Assembly (NCBI RefSeq): GCF_044904665.1
Contig: NZ_JADIKM010000006.1
Span: 248,001 to 312,000, forward strand
Source: Dyella_A ginsengisoli
GTDB taxonomy: Bacteria > Pseudomonadota > Gammaproteobacteria > Xanthomonadales > Rhodanobacteraceae
Length of the DNA: 64,000 bases
Direction: 5' to 3'
Each line of letters begins with the position of its first letter. The first letter of the stretch is position 1. Shown piece after piece: positions 1 through 8,174 of this stretch. Made by a program: the position numbers and the translations under genes. Under the pieces are notes generated by a model. That model was not told the DNA's origin, searched no databases, and saw only the letters and a list, made by a program, of their open reading frames with translations.

Positions 1-1
1 G

Positions 2-172
2 TTGGGACGCCAGCAGGCCGAACTGGGCCAGCAGCAGGCGGCGCTCGGCGAGCAGCAGGCCGCGCTGGGCAAGCGTCAGGCGGAGGCGTCCGCGCAGGCC
101 AGTCAGGGCATGAGCAAGCTGCTCGATGAGGCGATCGCCAAAGGCCTGGCGCAGCCCGTCGCGGCGCGCTGA
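2..172 (+). CDS. C-terminal end of a heptad-repeat protein, probably M56/BlaR1-family peptidase (5' end outside window)
   Basis: An open frame enters from the left edge and ends at TGA 170-172, giving 56 residues. The sequence shows repeated 7-residue units of the form RQQAELG/QQQAALG/EQQAALG (residues 3-30), then a segment ending SKLLDEAIAKGLAQPVAAR. The Gln/Ala/Leu heptads predict a coiled coil. Similar heptad tails followed by an amphipathic 'L(F/L)xEAIxxGLA' end are known in BlaR1-like M56 membrane peptidases of Xanthomonadaceae and Rhodanobacteraceae. That family assignment is recalled rather than shown, because the catalytic domain lies outside the window. It converges on the S9 peptidase gene and shares the hairpin at 241-272. 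Confidence 0.5.
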   Translation: MGRQQAELGQQQAALGEQQAALGKRQAEASAQASQGMSKLLDEAIAKGLAQPVAAR

Positions 173-240
173 TCGCGCATCGATCGGACGATCCACGCCT
201 CACACGGCGATGCGTCGCCCGCATCCGCAAGGCAAGAAAA

Positions 241-272
241 ACGAAGGGCCGGTCATGCGACCGGCCCTTCGT
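241..272. terminator. Bidirectional rho-independent terminator
   Basis: A perfect 14-bp stem (241-254 with 259-272) closes a 4-base loop (atgc). A run of A's at 237-241 gives a U-tract for leftward transcripts of the S9 peptidase gene, and GCTTTT follows on the right. It sits between two convergent genes and can serve both. Confidence 0.85.
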
Positions 273-307
273 GCTTTTCCATCACGCCGAATGTCGACGT
301 GGACCGC

Positions 308-2623
308 TTACATCTTCGGCGGCGTCACCTGGTACTGCGCCGGCGGCGTGTCGCCGGCGAGGTTGCGCACGAAGTAGTCCCAGCGCCGACGCATCACGTA
401 CGGCGCGTCCTTGGCGTAGCCGTGGTGCGCGTTGGGGACCAGCAGCAGGTCGAAATCCTTGTTGGCGTCCATCAGCGCACGCACCATCAGCATGGTGTTG
501 GACAGCGGCACGTTGTCGTCCATGGAACCGTGCACCAGCATCAGGTGGCCCTTGAGCTTGGCCGCATGGTTCTCGTTGGCCTGGTCGTCGTAGTTGCTCT
601 TGCCGTCCTTGTCGACGGTGAGCTCGCCCTGGTACTTCTCGGCCCAGTCGTCCTCGTAGTTGCGGTTGTCGTGGTTGCCGCTCTCGGACCAGGCGACCTT
701 GAAGAAGTCCGGGTAGCGCAGCATGGCGTCGGTGGACGCGTTGCCGCCGCCGGAGTGGCCCCAGATGCCGACGCGGGTGAGGTCCATCCACGGATAACGC
801 TTGCCCAGTTCCTTCAGTCCGACGACCTGGTCCGGCAGGGTGTTGTCGCCCATGTCGCCATACCAGGTGTCGTGGAACGCCTTGGAGCGCCACGGCGTAC
901 CCATGCCGTCGATCGCCACCACGATGAAGCCCAGCTCGGCCAGCGCCTGGTGGTCCACCCGCGCGGCGTTGAAGCTGCGCGAGCCGACCGAGCCGACCTG
1001 CGGACCGGGATAGATGTAGTCCACCACCGGGTACTTCTTCGACGCGTCGAAGTTCGTCGGCTTGAACATCAGGCCGTACAAATCGGTCTTGCCGTCGCGC
1101 CCCTTCACCGTCACCGGCACCGGAGGCACCCAGCCGGTGGCCTGCAGGCGGCTGATGTCGGCCTTGGCCACGGTGGCCAGCGTGTGGCCGTCGTTGCTGG
1201 CACGCAGCACGGTGACCGGCGGCACGCTGGGGGTGGAATACGCATCGACGAAGCTGGCGCCATCGGGCGACAGGCTGATGTCGTGGTTGGCCGGCTCGGG
1301 CGTGAGCAGGGTCGGCTTGCCGCCGTCCAGGCTCACTTTGTAGAACTGGCTGAAGTACGGGTCCATGCCCTTCTGCCGACCCACCGCCTCGAACCACACG
1401 GTGCGGGTCTTGGGATCGACCTTGAGCATCTCGGTGACTACGCCTTCACCGGTGGTGATGGCGCGCTTGAGCTTGCCCGTGTTGAGGTCATACAGATAGA
1501 GCTGACCCCAGTTGCTGCGTTCGGAGTACCACACCGCCTCGTGCGTGGCCGGCAGGTAGGCCCAGTTGGCGCGGCCGATGCCGCTCTCGTAGTAGGTCTT
1601 GGCGCTTTCCTCGAACACCGTGCGCACCTTGCCGGTGGCCGCATCGGCAATGCGGAACCACTCGTGCTTGTGGAAGCGCGAGGTGGAGACGAAGGCCAGC
1701 GTCTTGCCGTCCGGCGCCCACTTCACGTCGTCCCAGCCGCCGTCGGAGCCGCAGCTGACGTCGTCGCACAGGGTGGATCGGTGCTGGTCGGCCGGCATGT
1801 CCAGTCGCAGCACTTTCCTGGTCGGCACGTCGATGATGACGCGCTCGATCATGGTCACGTCCTTGTCGCCGGCCAACGGGTACTTCCACGCTTCGAGCTT
1901 GGGATGGCCCACGTCGGTGGAGACCATGTACATGTCGCCCGTCTTGCGCTGGTCCTGCTGGAAGGTCGCGATCTTGGTCGAATCCGGCGACCACTCCACG
2001 ATGGCGTTATCGGTGTGCTTCCAGCCGGCGTTGTCGGTGGCGTAACCGAAGTTTTCCACGCCGTCGGTGGTGAGCTGGGTCTCCTTGCCGGTGGCGACGT
2101 CGCGCACCCACAGGTTCCAGTCGCGGATGAAGGCCTCGCTCTTCTTGTCCGGCGACAGCGCGCCCGGCTCCTTGCCTGCCGCCGGCTTGGTGCAGGTGGC
2201 ATCGGCGCTGCACACGTAGGTCTTGCCGTGCACGCTGAACTGGTAGCGGCCATCGGCGGTAAGCGTGATGTCCTGCAGGCCGAGCTTGTTGGCTTCCAGC
2301 GGCTTGCCGGCGGCCAGCTGGCCGAGCGCCGCGGCGATCTTCGCCTGATCGAACAGCGGCTCGGCACGGCCGGTGGCGGTGTCCATGCGCAGGTAGCGGT
2401 CGCCGCTGGCATCGTGGTCGAGGTAGACGAAATGCGTGCCGTCGAGCCAGTCCACCTTGGTGACGGCATGATCGACCAGCGGGATCGCCTTGTAATTGAC
2501 GAAGCGTTCGGCGCGGGCGTAGTCGGCGTCGGTGAGCGTGCGGCCGGTGGCACAGGCGCCGGTCGACAGACCGGCCAGCACCAGCGCGGCGAGCAGCCGC
2601 GGTGTACCGAGGGGAGATGACAT
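308..2623 (-). CDS. S9 family peptidase (dipeptidyl-peptidase IV-like), exported
   Basis: 771 aa serine exopeptidase of the prolyl oligopeptidase/DPP IV family. The N-terminal two thirds form a DPP IV-type beta-propeller; the C-terminal third is the alpha/beta-hydrolase domain. The catalytic triad is visible: Ser624 in GHSGGG, Asp702/703 in HGSMDDNV, and His734 in NAHHGYA. The N-terminus (MSSPLGTPRLLAALVLAGLS...) is a signal peptide. A Cys at about residue 24 (LSTGAC) could be a lipidation site, but position -3 is not the usual Leu, so a plain Sec signal is equally possible. The ATG at 2623 is chosen because GGAG lies 7 bases upstream and the signal peptide starts there; the frame stays open for 90 codons further upstream. 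The product probably releases Xaa-Pro-type dipeptides in the periplasm or outside the cell. Confidence 0.92.
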   Translation of the reverse strand: MSSPLGTPRLLAALVLAGLSTGACATGRTLTDADYARAERFVNYKAIPLVDHAVTKVDWLDGTHFVYLDHDASGDRYLRMDTATGRAEPLFDQAKIAAALGQLAAGKPLEANKLGLQDITLTADGRYQFSVHGKTYVCSADATCTKPAAGKEPGALSPDKKSEAFIRDWNLWVRDVATGKETQLTTDGVENFGYATDNAGWKHTDNAIVEWSPDSTKIATFQQDQRKTGDMYMVSTDVGHPKLEAWKYPLAGDKDVTMIERVIIDVPTRKVLRLDMPADQHRSTLCDDVSCGSDGGWDDVKWAPDGKTLAFVSTSRFHKHEWFRIADAATGKVRTVFEESAKTYYESGIGRANWAYLPATHEAVWYSERSNWGQLYLYDLNTGKLKRAITTGEGVVTEMLKVDPKTRTVWFEAVGRQKGMDPYFSQFYKVSLDGGKPTLLTPEPANHDISLSPDGASFVDAYSTPSVPPVTVLRASNDGHTLATVAKADISRLQATGWVPPVPVTVKGRDGKTDLYGLMFKPTNFDASKKYPVVDYIYPGPQVGSVGSRSFNAARVDHQALAELGFIVVAIDGMGTPWRSKAFHDTWYGDMGDNTLPDQVVGLKELGKRYPWMDLTRVGIWGHSGGGNASTDAMLRYPDFFKVAWSESGNHDNRNYEDDWAEKYQGELTVDKDGKSNYDDQANENHAAKLKGHLMLVHGSMDDNVPLSNTMLMVRALMDANKDFDLLLVPNAHHGYAKDAPYVMRRRWDYFVRNLAGDTPPAQYQVTPPKM

Positions 2624-2666
2624 GGGGAACTCCGCTGACGTGAAGACGGACGCCCGCAGGCGCCGG

Positions 2667-2672
2667 AATATA
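2667..2672 (-). promoter_or_regulatory. Possible -10 box for the S9 peptidase gene
   Basis: On the minus strand TATATT lies 44 bases upstream of the ATG at 2623. No good -35 hexamer is seen at the expected spacing. The block cggacgcccgcag occurs twice around it (near 2647 and 2712). Confidence 0.3.
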
Positions 2673-2870
2673 CGGGACAGCATTCCCTGACTCGCGGCGT
2701 GCCCGCCAGGCGGACGCCCGCAGCGCCCCTGACGCTGCCCAGCCCCGGATCGTAGTCCGGCCCATGCGGGGGGACCCCTGCCAGAAGTCCTGTCGACAAG
2801 CGCGCCTTGACGCTGTCCGCGGGAGCATCGCACCCTGCCCGTCCCGCCACCGCCCCGAAGGAATCGCGCC

Positions 2871-3614
2871 ATGTCCGAGCCCGTCAGCGTCATCGGCAGC
2901 CCGATCTCCCCCTACGTGCGCAAGGTGCTGGCCGTGCTGGAGCTCAAGGGCGTGGCGTACCGGCTCGATCCGATCGCGCCGTTCGTCGGCAACGAGGCGT
3001 TCACCCGGCTCAGCCCGCTGCGGCGCATCCCGGTGCTGATCGACGGTGAGCTGGTGCTCAACGACTCCAGCGTGATCTGCCAGTACCTGGAAGAGCGCCA
3101 CCCCGCGCCGGCGCTGTATCCGGCCGACTTCGCCGATCGCGCCCGCGCACGCTGGCTGGAGGAATACGCCGATACGCACCTGGGCGACGTGCTGATCTGG
3201 CGGCTGTTCTTCCAGCTTGGCGCCAAGCGCTTCCTGTTTCGCGAGGAAGCCGACGAGGCCGTGGTGCGCAAGGCGCGCGAGGAGGAGATTCCCGCCGCGC
3301 TGGATTACCTGGAGGCGCAGCTGCCGCCTTCGGGATTCGCGTTCGGCGAGCTGTCGATCGCCGACATCACGCTCGCCAGCTTCTTCCGCACCGCGGCGTT
3401 CGTGAAGTACGCCATCGATGCCGCGCGCTGGCCGCGGATGGCGGCACTGGTCGCCGCGGTGATGGCGCTGCCGGCGATGCAGAAACTTTCCGCCATCGAA
3501 GACCGCATCGTGCGCCTGCCGCTGGCCGAGCAGCGCCCCGCGCTGGCGGCGATGGGCGTGGCGCTCACCGCGGCGACGCTGGGCGACGCCCATCCGCAGC
3601 GCGGCTTTCGCTGA
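2871..3614 (+). CDS. Glutathione S-transferase family protein
   Basis: 247 aa. The N-terminal thioredoxin-like domain (residues ~4-80) carries the GST hallmarks: SPISPYVRKV in the first helix, the cis-Pro segment RRIPVLIDG, and the Ser-containing GSH-binding motif NDSSVICQYLEE. An all-helical C-terminal domain follows (~90-215) with GELSIADITLASFF, the conserved N-capping-box region. The ATG at 2871 has GAAGGA at a suitable distance. The substrate cannot be told; such proteins conjugate or reduce electrophiles with glutathione in the cytoplasm. It diverges from the S9 peptidase gene across 247 bp and is monocistronic. Confidence 0.9.
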   Translation: MSEPVSVIGSPISPYVRKVLAVLELKGVAYRLDPIAPFVGNEAFTRLSPLRRIPVLIDGELVLNDSSVICQYLEERHPAPALYPADFADRARARWLEEYADTHLGDVLIWRLFFQLGAKRFLFREEADEAVVRKAREEEIPAALDYLEAQLPPSGFAFGELSIADITLASFFRTAAFVKYAIDAARWPRMAALVAAVMALPAMQKLSAIEDRIVRLPLAEQRPALAAMGVALTAATLGDAHPQRGFR

Positions 3615-3620
3615 ACACCC

Positions 3621-3692
3621 GTCGCGGCTGAAGCCGCTCCCACAAAAAGCGGAATCCCACCTATCCCAGTGGGAGGGGCTTCAGCCCCGACT
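3621..3692. repeat. REP-like inverted repeat pair ('gtgggag...ggcttcagcc' type)
   Basis: Two inverted copies of a ~23-base palindromic unit lie at 3621-3643 (gtcgcggctgaagccgctcc) and 3669-3691 (gtgggaggggcttcagcccc), separated by 25 bases. Each unit is itself palindromic around ggct-(t/g)-agcc and the two together can form a long hairpin. Units of this sequence are widespread intergenic repeats in Pseudomonas and Xanthomonadales genomes. Placed after the GST stop codon and before the convergent LysR gene, it may also end transcription. Confidence 0.75.
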
Positions 3693-3754
3693 CGCTTCAG
3701 CTGCGGATGCAGCTCGATTGCCGCAAACGCCACGAGCCCCGTTAGCGCCTTGCC

Positions 3755-4660
3755 TCACTCCAACCCGTGCGCGGCAAACAACTCGGCCAGCCAGTCCACG
3801 AACGCCCGCAGCCGCGCGGGCATCTGGTGCTGCTGCGGATAGAGCACGGTCATCGGCAGCGCGGGCGGCGGGGTGTCGGGCAGCAGCTCGACCATGCGGC
3901 CATCGGCCAGCGCGTCGGCCACGTGGTAGCGCGGAAACTGGGCGATGCCCAGCCCCACTTCGCAGCAGCCCAGATAGGCGTCCACGCCGCTGACGGTGAC
4001 GCGCGAGGGCAGCACCACTTCGCGCCGCCGCCGGCTCACCATGAATTCCAGCGGCTCGACGCGCCGCGTGGTGGGCGAGGCCCAGTTCACCGCCACGTGG
4101 CCGTGCGAAAGCTCGGCCAGCGTGCGCGGCGCGCCGTGAGCGCGCACGTAATCGGCGCTGGCGATGGTCACCTGCGCGAGCCGGCCGACCTGGCGCCCGA
4201 TCATCCCCGAGTCGCCCAGCTGGCCGGCACGCAGCACGCAGTCCACGCCCTCGCGCAGCAGGTCGACGAAGCGGTCGCCGGTGCCGATGTCCAGCTCGAT
4301 CTCGGGATAGCGCGCGCAGAACGCCGGCAGATGCGGCAGCACGCGCATGCGGGCGAACGCGCCGGGCAGGTCCACGCGCAGCCGGCCCTTGGGCACGGTG
4401 GCGGCCTCGCGGAAGTCGGTCTCCACTTCATCCAGGTCCGCCAGCAGCCGACGGCAGTGGCCGTAGTAGACCTCGCCGTCGCGGGTGGTGCGCACGCGAC
4501 GGGTGGTCCGCTGCAGCAGCTGGGCGCCCAGGCGTGCTTCCAGCCGCTTGATCGCATGGGTGACGGTGGCGCGCGGCAGGTTGAGGTCGTCCGCGGCGGC
4601 GGTGAAGCTGCCCAGCTCGACGATGCGCGCATACAGGCGCATGGCTTCGATGCGATCCAT
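3755..4660 (-). CDS. LysR family transcriptional regulator
   Basis: 301 aa, the usual LysR length. The winged HTH is at residues ~1-60 (MDRIEAMRLYARIVELGSF, then AAADDLNLPRATVTHAIKRLE), followed by the coupling helix and a periplasmic-binding-protein-like effector domain (~90-295). The subtype with 'RLEARLGAQLLQRTTRRVRTT' and 'KGRLRVDLP' is common among regulators of oxidoreductase genes. It is transcribed divergently from the aldo/keto reductase gene over 137 bp, the classic arrangement of a LysR regulator and its target. The ligand is unknown. Confidence 0.9.
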   Translation of the reverse strand: MDRIEAMRLYARIVELGSFTAAADDLNLPRATVTHAIKRLEARLGAQLLQRTTRRVRTTRDGEVYYGHCRRLLADLDEVETDFREAATVPKGRLRVDLPGAFARMRVLPHLPAFCARYPEIELDIGTGDRFVDLLREGVDCVLRAGQLGDSGMIGRQVGRLAQVTIASADYVRAHGAPRTLAELSHGHVAVNWASPTTRRVEPLEFMVSRRRREVVLPSRVTVSGVDAYLGCCEVGLGIAQFPRYHVADALADGRMVELLPDTPPPALPMTVLYPQQHQMPARLRAFVDWLAELFAAHGLE

Positions 4661-4797
4661 GATTGTTTATTTCCATGGAATGGTGTTGGCCATTATTGAT
4701 CATTTATCCATCACCGGCAGCGGCGCAGAATGGAAAGCTTGACGGTGCCCCGCGCGCCGTCTCCACCACCAACACCATCCACACAAGGAGCACACTC
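4661..4797. promoter_or_regulatory. Divergent LysR/aldo-keto reductase promoter region
   Basis: The shared 137-bp intergenic region is AT-rich next to the lysR start and holds two small palindromes, TTCCATGGAA (4671-4680) and TGATCA (4697-4702), in the sequence cattattgatcatttat. These are plausible regulator-binding sites by position; a match to the T-N11-A LysR box was not proved. AAGGAG at 4785-4790 is the ribosome site of the reductase. Confidence 0.4.
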
Positions 4798-5790
4798 ATG
4801 CAGATGCGCACGCTGGGCCGCCACGGCCCGCAGGTTTCCGCCCTCGGCCTCGGCTGCATGGGCATGAGCGACTTCTACAGCGGTCGCGACGACGCCGAGT
4901 CGATTGCCACCATCCAGCACGCACTGGATCGTGGCGTCACGCTGCTGGACACCGCCGACATGTACGGCCCGCACACCAACGAGGTGCTGGTGGGCCAGGC
5001 GATCAAGGGGCGTCGCGACGAGGTGGTGCTCGCCACCAAGTTCGGCATCGTGCGCGATCCCAACGACCCCACCGTGCGCGGCATCAGCGGCCGCCCGGAA
5101 TACGTGCGCGCCGCCTGCGACGCCAGCCTGAAGCGCCTCGGCGTGGAGACGATCGACCTGTACTACCAGCACCGCGTCGATCCGGCCGTGCCGATCGAGG
5201 AGACCGTGGGCGCGATGGCCGAACTGGTGCGCGCCGGCAAGGTGCGTTATCTCGGCCTGTCCGAGGCCTCCGGCGCCACGCTGGAGCGCGCCTGCAAGGT
5301 GCACCCGATCGCCGCTCTGCAGAGTGAGTTCTCGCTGTGGACGCGCGATCCGGAAACCAACGGCATGCTCGAGGCCTGCCGCCGCCTCGGCGTGGCGCTG
5401 GTGGCTTATTCGCCGCTGGGCCGCGGCTTCCTCACCGGCGCGATCACCAGACCGGAGGATTTCGACGCCGACGACTACCGCCGCCACAGCCCGCGTTTCC
5501 AGGGCGAGAACTTCGCCCGCAACCTGGCGCTGGTCGAGCGGGTGCAGGTGCTGGCCAACCGCAAGGGCTGCACGCCCGCGCAGCTGGCGCTGGCCTGGGT
5601 GCTGGCGCAGGGCCAGGACATCGTGCCGATCCCCGGCACCAAGCGCCGTGCGCGGCTGGACGAGAACCTCGACGCGCTGCAGGTGAGCCTGAGCGCCGCC
5701 GAGCTGGCCGAGATCAACGACGTGTTCCCGCCCGACGCGGCCGCCGGCACGCGCTACCCCGAGGCGATGATGGCCGCGGTCAACTCCTGA
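4798..5790 (+). CDS. Aldo/keto reductase
   Basis: 330 aa NAD(P)H-dependent (beta/alpha)8-barrel reductase. The catalytic tetrad is complete: Asp51 and Tyr56 (LLDTADMYG), Lys81 (VVLATKFG) and His125 (DLYYQHRVD). The C-terminal cofactor-binding segment IVPIPGTKRRARLDENLDA is typical of the AKR8/AKR13-like bacterial group (YakC/'pyridoxal reductase-like'). The ATG at 4798 is preceded by AAGGAG 7 bases upstream; an in-frame ATG lies two codons later. It is presumably controlled by the divergent LysR protein. Substrate not predictable; likely a small aldehyde or ketone. Confidence 0.92.
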   Translation: MQMRTLGRHGPQVSALGLGCMGMSDFYSGRDDAESIATIQHALDRGVTLLDTADMYGPHTNEVLVGQAIKGRRDEVVLATKFGIVRDPNDPTVRGISGRPEYVRAACDASLKRLGVETIDLYYQHRVDPAVPIEETVGAMAELVRAGKVRYLGLSEASGATLERACKVHPIAALQSEFSLWTRDPETNGMLEACRRLGVALVAYSPLGRGFLTGAITRPEDFDADDYRRHSPRFQGENFARNLALVERVQVLANRKGCTPAQLALAWVLAQGQDIVPIPGTKRRARLDENLDALQVSLSAAELAEINDVFPPDAAAGTRYPEAMMAAVNS

Positions 5791-5802
5791 TCGCGCCGCT
5801 GC

Positions 5803-5838
5803 CGCGCCCCGCCCGCCACGCATAGCGGGCGGGGCGCG
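5803..5838 (+). terminator. Strong hairpin after the aldo/keto reductase gene
   Basis: A perfect 14-bp G+C stem (5803-5816 with 5825-5838) closes an 8-base loop, 12 bases after the stop codon. There is no T-run, so it may act as a pause or mRNA 3' stabiliser rather than a textbook terminator. Confidence 0.55.
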
Positions 5839-5884
5839 ACGCCGCAGGCGCGACCCGCGTCGCGGCCCGGTCACGCCCGCCCGC

Positions 5885-5890
5885 TACACT
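5885..5890 (+). promoter_or_regulatory. Possible -10 box of queF, implying a leaderless mRNA
   Basis: TACACT ends 6 bases before the queF ATG at 5897. If it is the -10 box, transcription starts at or within a base or two of the ATG. No Shine-Dalgarno sequence and no convincing -35 are seen. Confidence 0.3.
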
Positions 5891-5896
5891 TTGCCG

Positions 5897-6718
5897 ATGA
5901 ACACGCCCGACGACTCCCTGCTCGGCCAGACCACCGTCTACGCCGATCGCTACGATCCCTCGCTGCTGTTTCCGATTCCGCGCGCGACCAAGCGCGCGGA
6001 GATCGGCGTGTCCACGCCGCTGCCGTTCCACGGCGTGGACGTGTGGAACGCCTACGAGTTCTCGTGGCTGGACGCGCGCGGCAAGCCGATGGTGGCGCTG
6101 GTGGAAATCCGCGTGCCGGCAACCTCGCCGAACATCGTCGAGTCCAAGTCGTTCAAGCTCTACCTCAACGGCTTCGCGCAGGAGCGCATGGCCGACACGC
6201 CCACGCTGATCACCGTGCTGGAACGCGATCTCTCCGCCGCGGCCGGCGCCGCGGTGAAGGTGGAGCTGAGCGTGCCGTCGGCGGTGATCCATGCGGTGCG
6301 CGACCTGGGCGGCGCCTCCATCGACGACCAGCCGCTGGACATCGACGACTACGGCCCGCCCAAGGCCGACTACCTGCGCACGCACGATGCCGACGTCATC
6401 GACGAAACGCTGGTGTCCGACCTGCTGCGCTCCAACTGCCCGGTCACCGGACAGCCGGACTGGGGCAGCGTGCAGATTCGCTACCGCGGCCGTCCGATCG
6501 ATCGCGAAGGGCTGCTGCGCTACCTCGTCTCGTTCCGCACGCACAACGAATTCCACGAGCAGTGCGTGGAGCGCATCTACGTCGACCTGATGGCGCGCTG
6601 CGCGCCCGAGCAACTGAGCGTGTACGCACGCTACACGCGGCGCGGCGGGCTGGACATCAATCCGTACCGCAGCAGCGCGCCGGCGACACCGGTGAACCTG
6701 CGTGGCGCGCGACAGTAA
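5897..6718 (+). CDS. queF: NADPH-dependent 7-cyano-7-deazaguanine reductase (long, E. coli type)
   Basis: 273 aa. QueF reduces preQ0 to preQ1 in queuosine biosynthesis, in the cytoplasm. The length and two-fold T-fold arrangement match the long E. coli type. The substrate-binding motif ESKSFKLYLNGF and the active-site Cys181 and Asp188 in SNCPVTGQPDWGS are present at the same 7-residue spacing as C190/D197 of E. coli. The ATG at 5897 is preferred over the TTG six bases upstream because it starts the usual N-terminus (MNTPDDSLLGQTT). No other queuosine gene is in the window. It is monocistronic. Confidence 0.96.
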   Translation: MNTPDDSLLGQTTVYADRYDPSLLFPIPRATKRAEIGVSTPLPFHGVDVWNAYEFSWLDARGKPMVALVEIRVPATSPNIVESKSFKLYLNGFAQERMADTPTLITVLERDLSAAAGAAVKVELSVPSAVIHAVRDLGGASIDDQPLDIDDYGPPKADYLRTHDADVIDETLVSDLLRSNCPVTGQPDWGSVQIRYRGRPIDREGLLRYLVSFRTHNEFHEQCVERIYVDLMARCAPEQLSVYARYTRRGGLDINPYRSSAPATPVNLRGARQ

Positions 6719-6723
6719 TCGGA

Positions 6724-6754
6724 CGCCGTTCACCTCGCCGTGACGTGAACGGCG
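6724..6754 (+). terminator. Hairpin after queF
   Basis: cgccgttcac (6724-6733) pairs with gtgaacggcg (6745-6754) just after the queF stop. It lacks a T-run, so it is a weak intrinsic terminator candidate. Confidence 0.4.
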
Positions 6755-6877
6755 CGCCGTGGTGGTAATCAGGGCTTCAGCCGGTCAGGGATAGCCTCTC
6801 CGTCCCTGCGGCGCGTTCCGCGTCGCCAGGGCCACGGACGGCGTCATCCCCTCCCTGCTGAAGACGGAAGATTCCCC

Positions 6878-7492
6878 ATGAAAACGTCCGCTCGCCCCCT
6901 TCTCCTGTGCAGCCTCGCCGCCAGCGGCCTGCTGATGCTCAGCGCCTGCGGCAAGCACGACGCCAGCACCGACGCGCCGGCCCCGGCCAGCACCGCCACT
7001 ACCACGCCAACGACGCCAGCGATGACCCCGGCACCGGCGGCCACCGCGCCCGCACCCGCCGGCACCGCCGTCATGCCAGCTATGCCCGCCAGCACCGCGC
7101 CCGCACCGGCCAGCACCACCGCCAGCGCCGCACCGGCTGCCAGCGATGCGTTCGCCGTGAACAAGGTGGTGGTCGGTGACGCCGTCACCGCCGCGCACAC
7201 CGTGAACCAGGCCAAGGACACCATCGCCGCCACGCAGAAGGCGATCTACGCCAGCGTCGAAACCAGCGGCCGCACCGATGGCGCCACGCTCAGCGCGCGT
7301 TGGAGCTACGACGAAGGCAAGGGCCAGCTGGTCAGCGCGATCAGCCAGTCGATCGCCACCAGCGGCCCGGCCGTCACCACGTTCAAGATCCAGAATCCGA
7401 ACGCCTGGCCCGAGGGCAAGTACACCGTGGAGATCGCGCTCGACGGCAAGCCGGTGTCGACCCGCTCGTTCGAGGTGAAGTCGTCCAGCTGA
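6878..7492 (+). CDS. Putative lipoprotein with Pro/Ala/Thr-rich linker, unknown function
   Basis: 204 aa. A lipoprotein signal peptide ends in the lipobox LSAC (Cys at about 24). Residues ~30-88 are a low-complexity Ala/Pro/Thr linker. A folded C-terminal domain (~95-204) begins DAFAVNKVVVGDAVTAAHTV and ends with beta-strand-rich sequence (TFKIQNPNAWPEGKYTVEI, then DGKPVSTRSFEVKSS) that reads like a single Ig-like sandwich. I do not recognise the domain. The product is likely tethered to the outer membrane with the domain held away from it by the linker. It has its own strong terminator. Confidence 0.75.
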   Translation: MKTSARPLLLCSLAASGLLMLSACGKHDASTDAPAPASTATTTPTTPAMTPAPAATAPAPAGTAVMPAMPASTAPAPASTTASAAPAASDAFAVNKVVVGDAVTAAHTVNQAKDTIAATQKAIYASVETSGRTDGATLSARWSYDEGKGQLVSAISQSIATSGPAVTTFKIQNPNAWPEGKYTVEIALDGKPVSTRSFEVKSSS

Positions 7493-7517
7493 TCCACGGA
7501 ACGATCGCTGCACTCCG

Positions 7518-7545
7518 AGAGGCGCCCCGGTGGCGCCTCTTTTTT
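7518..7545 (+). terminator. Rho-independent terminator
   Basis: A 9-bp stem (7518-7526 with 7532-7540) is followed by six T's. It lies 25 bases after the lipoprotein stop codon. Confidence 0.88.
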
Positions 7546-7592
7546 CGCAACGACAGGCGCATGCTCGAAGCACCGACCACCCGGATGATCAG

Positions 7593-7629
7593 CCCTCTCC
7601 CCTGAGCATCGCTCGGGGGAGGGAGAGGG
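7593..7629. repeat. Imperfect inverted repeat 'ccctctccc...gggagaggg'
   Basis: ccctctcccctgagc (7593-7607) pairs imperfectly with gctcgggggagggagaggg (7611-7629) across a 3-base loop. This type of palindrome is a common dispersed intergenic element in Xanthomonadales. The rest of 7546-7908 holds no gene that I can support. Confidence 0.5.
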
Positions 7630-7908
7630 AGTCATGGCGCGACCAATTTCTCCATCACCTTGCCTGCGGCCGCGAAGTCGAAGCGCAAGCGCCACGCCCG
7701 CGCTTGCGTCCTTGCCCTGTTGAAGCCTCACACATCCCCTCACCGCGTTCACGCCGCGCGAAGACGCAGTGACTGCCCGCTGCACCAGCGTGAACGCCCG
7801 CTGCGACGGCCTTCGCCGACGCACGCCCCCTTCACGGCGCGCCCGCTGGAATCGATGACGGACGAGGCGACAACGCTTCGTCCTATCCCCAGCAACGAGG
7901 TAAACGCC

Positions 7909-8112
7909 ATGAACGAGGACACCATCAAGGGCCAGTGGAAGCAGCTCGGCGGCAGCATCAAGCACAAGTGGGGCAAGCTCACCGACAACGATCTCACCGT
8001 CGCCGAGGGCAACGCCGAGTACCTCACCGGCAAGGTGCAGGAGCGTTACGGCATCGCCCGTGACGAGGCGGAAAAGCAGGTCCGCGAATTCCAGAAGACG
8101 CTGCGCCACTGA
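7909..8112 (+). CDS. CsbD family stress protein
   Basis: 67 aa. The whole protein matches the CsbD pattern: MNEDTIKGQWKQLGG, a KxKWGKLTDND(L/D) core, and the acidic/helical YLTGKVQERYGI segment. CsbD proteins are small, soluble, general-stress-induced proteins of unknown biochemical function. The ATG at 7909 has GAGG 8 bases upstream. The gene is followed 62 bases later by a DUF1328 gene, a pairing often seen in proteobacteria and likely a stress operon ending at the terminator at 8385. Confidence 0.92.
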   Translation: MNEDTIKGQWKQLGGSIKHKWGKLTDNDLTVAEGNAEYLTGKVQERYGIARDEAEKQVREFQKTLRH

Positions 8113-8174
8113 TCGATCGGAACCGCGCGCCGCCACGGTGGCGCGCATCGATCATCTACCCAGGAGACAACCCC

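Noticed and set aside
299..2620. 773-codon open frame on the plus strand opposite the S9 peptidase gene
   Set aside because: It is a high-G+C shadow frame with His/Val/Arg-biased composition, no ribosome site and no family pattern; the minus-strand peptidase is complete with its catalytic triad.
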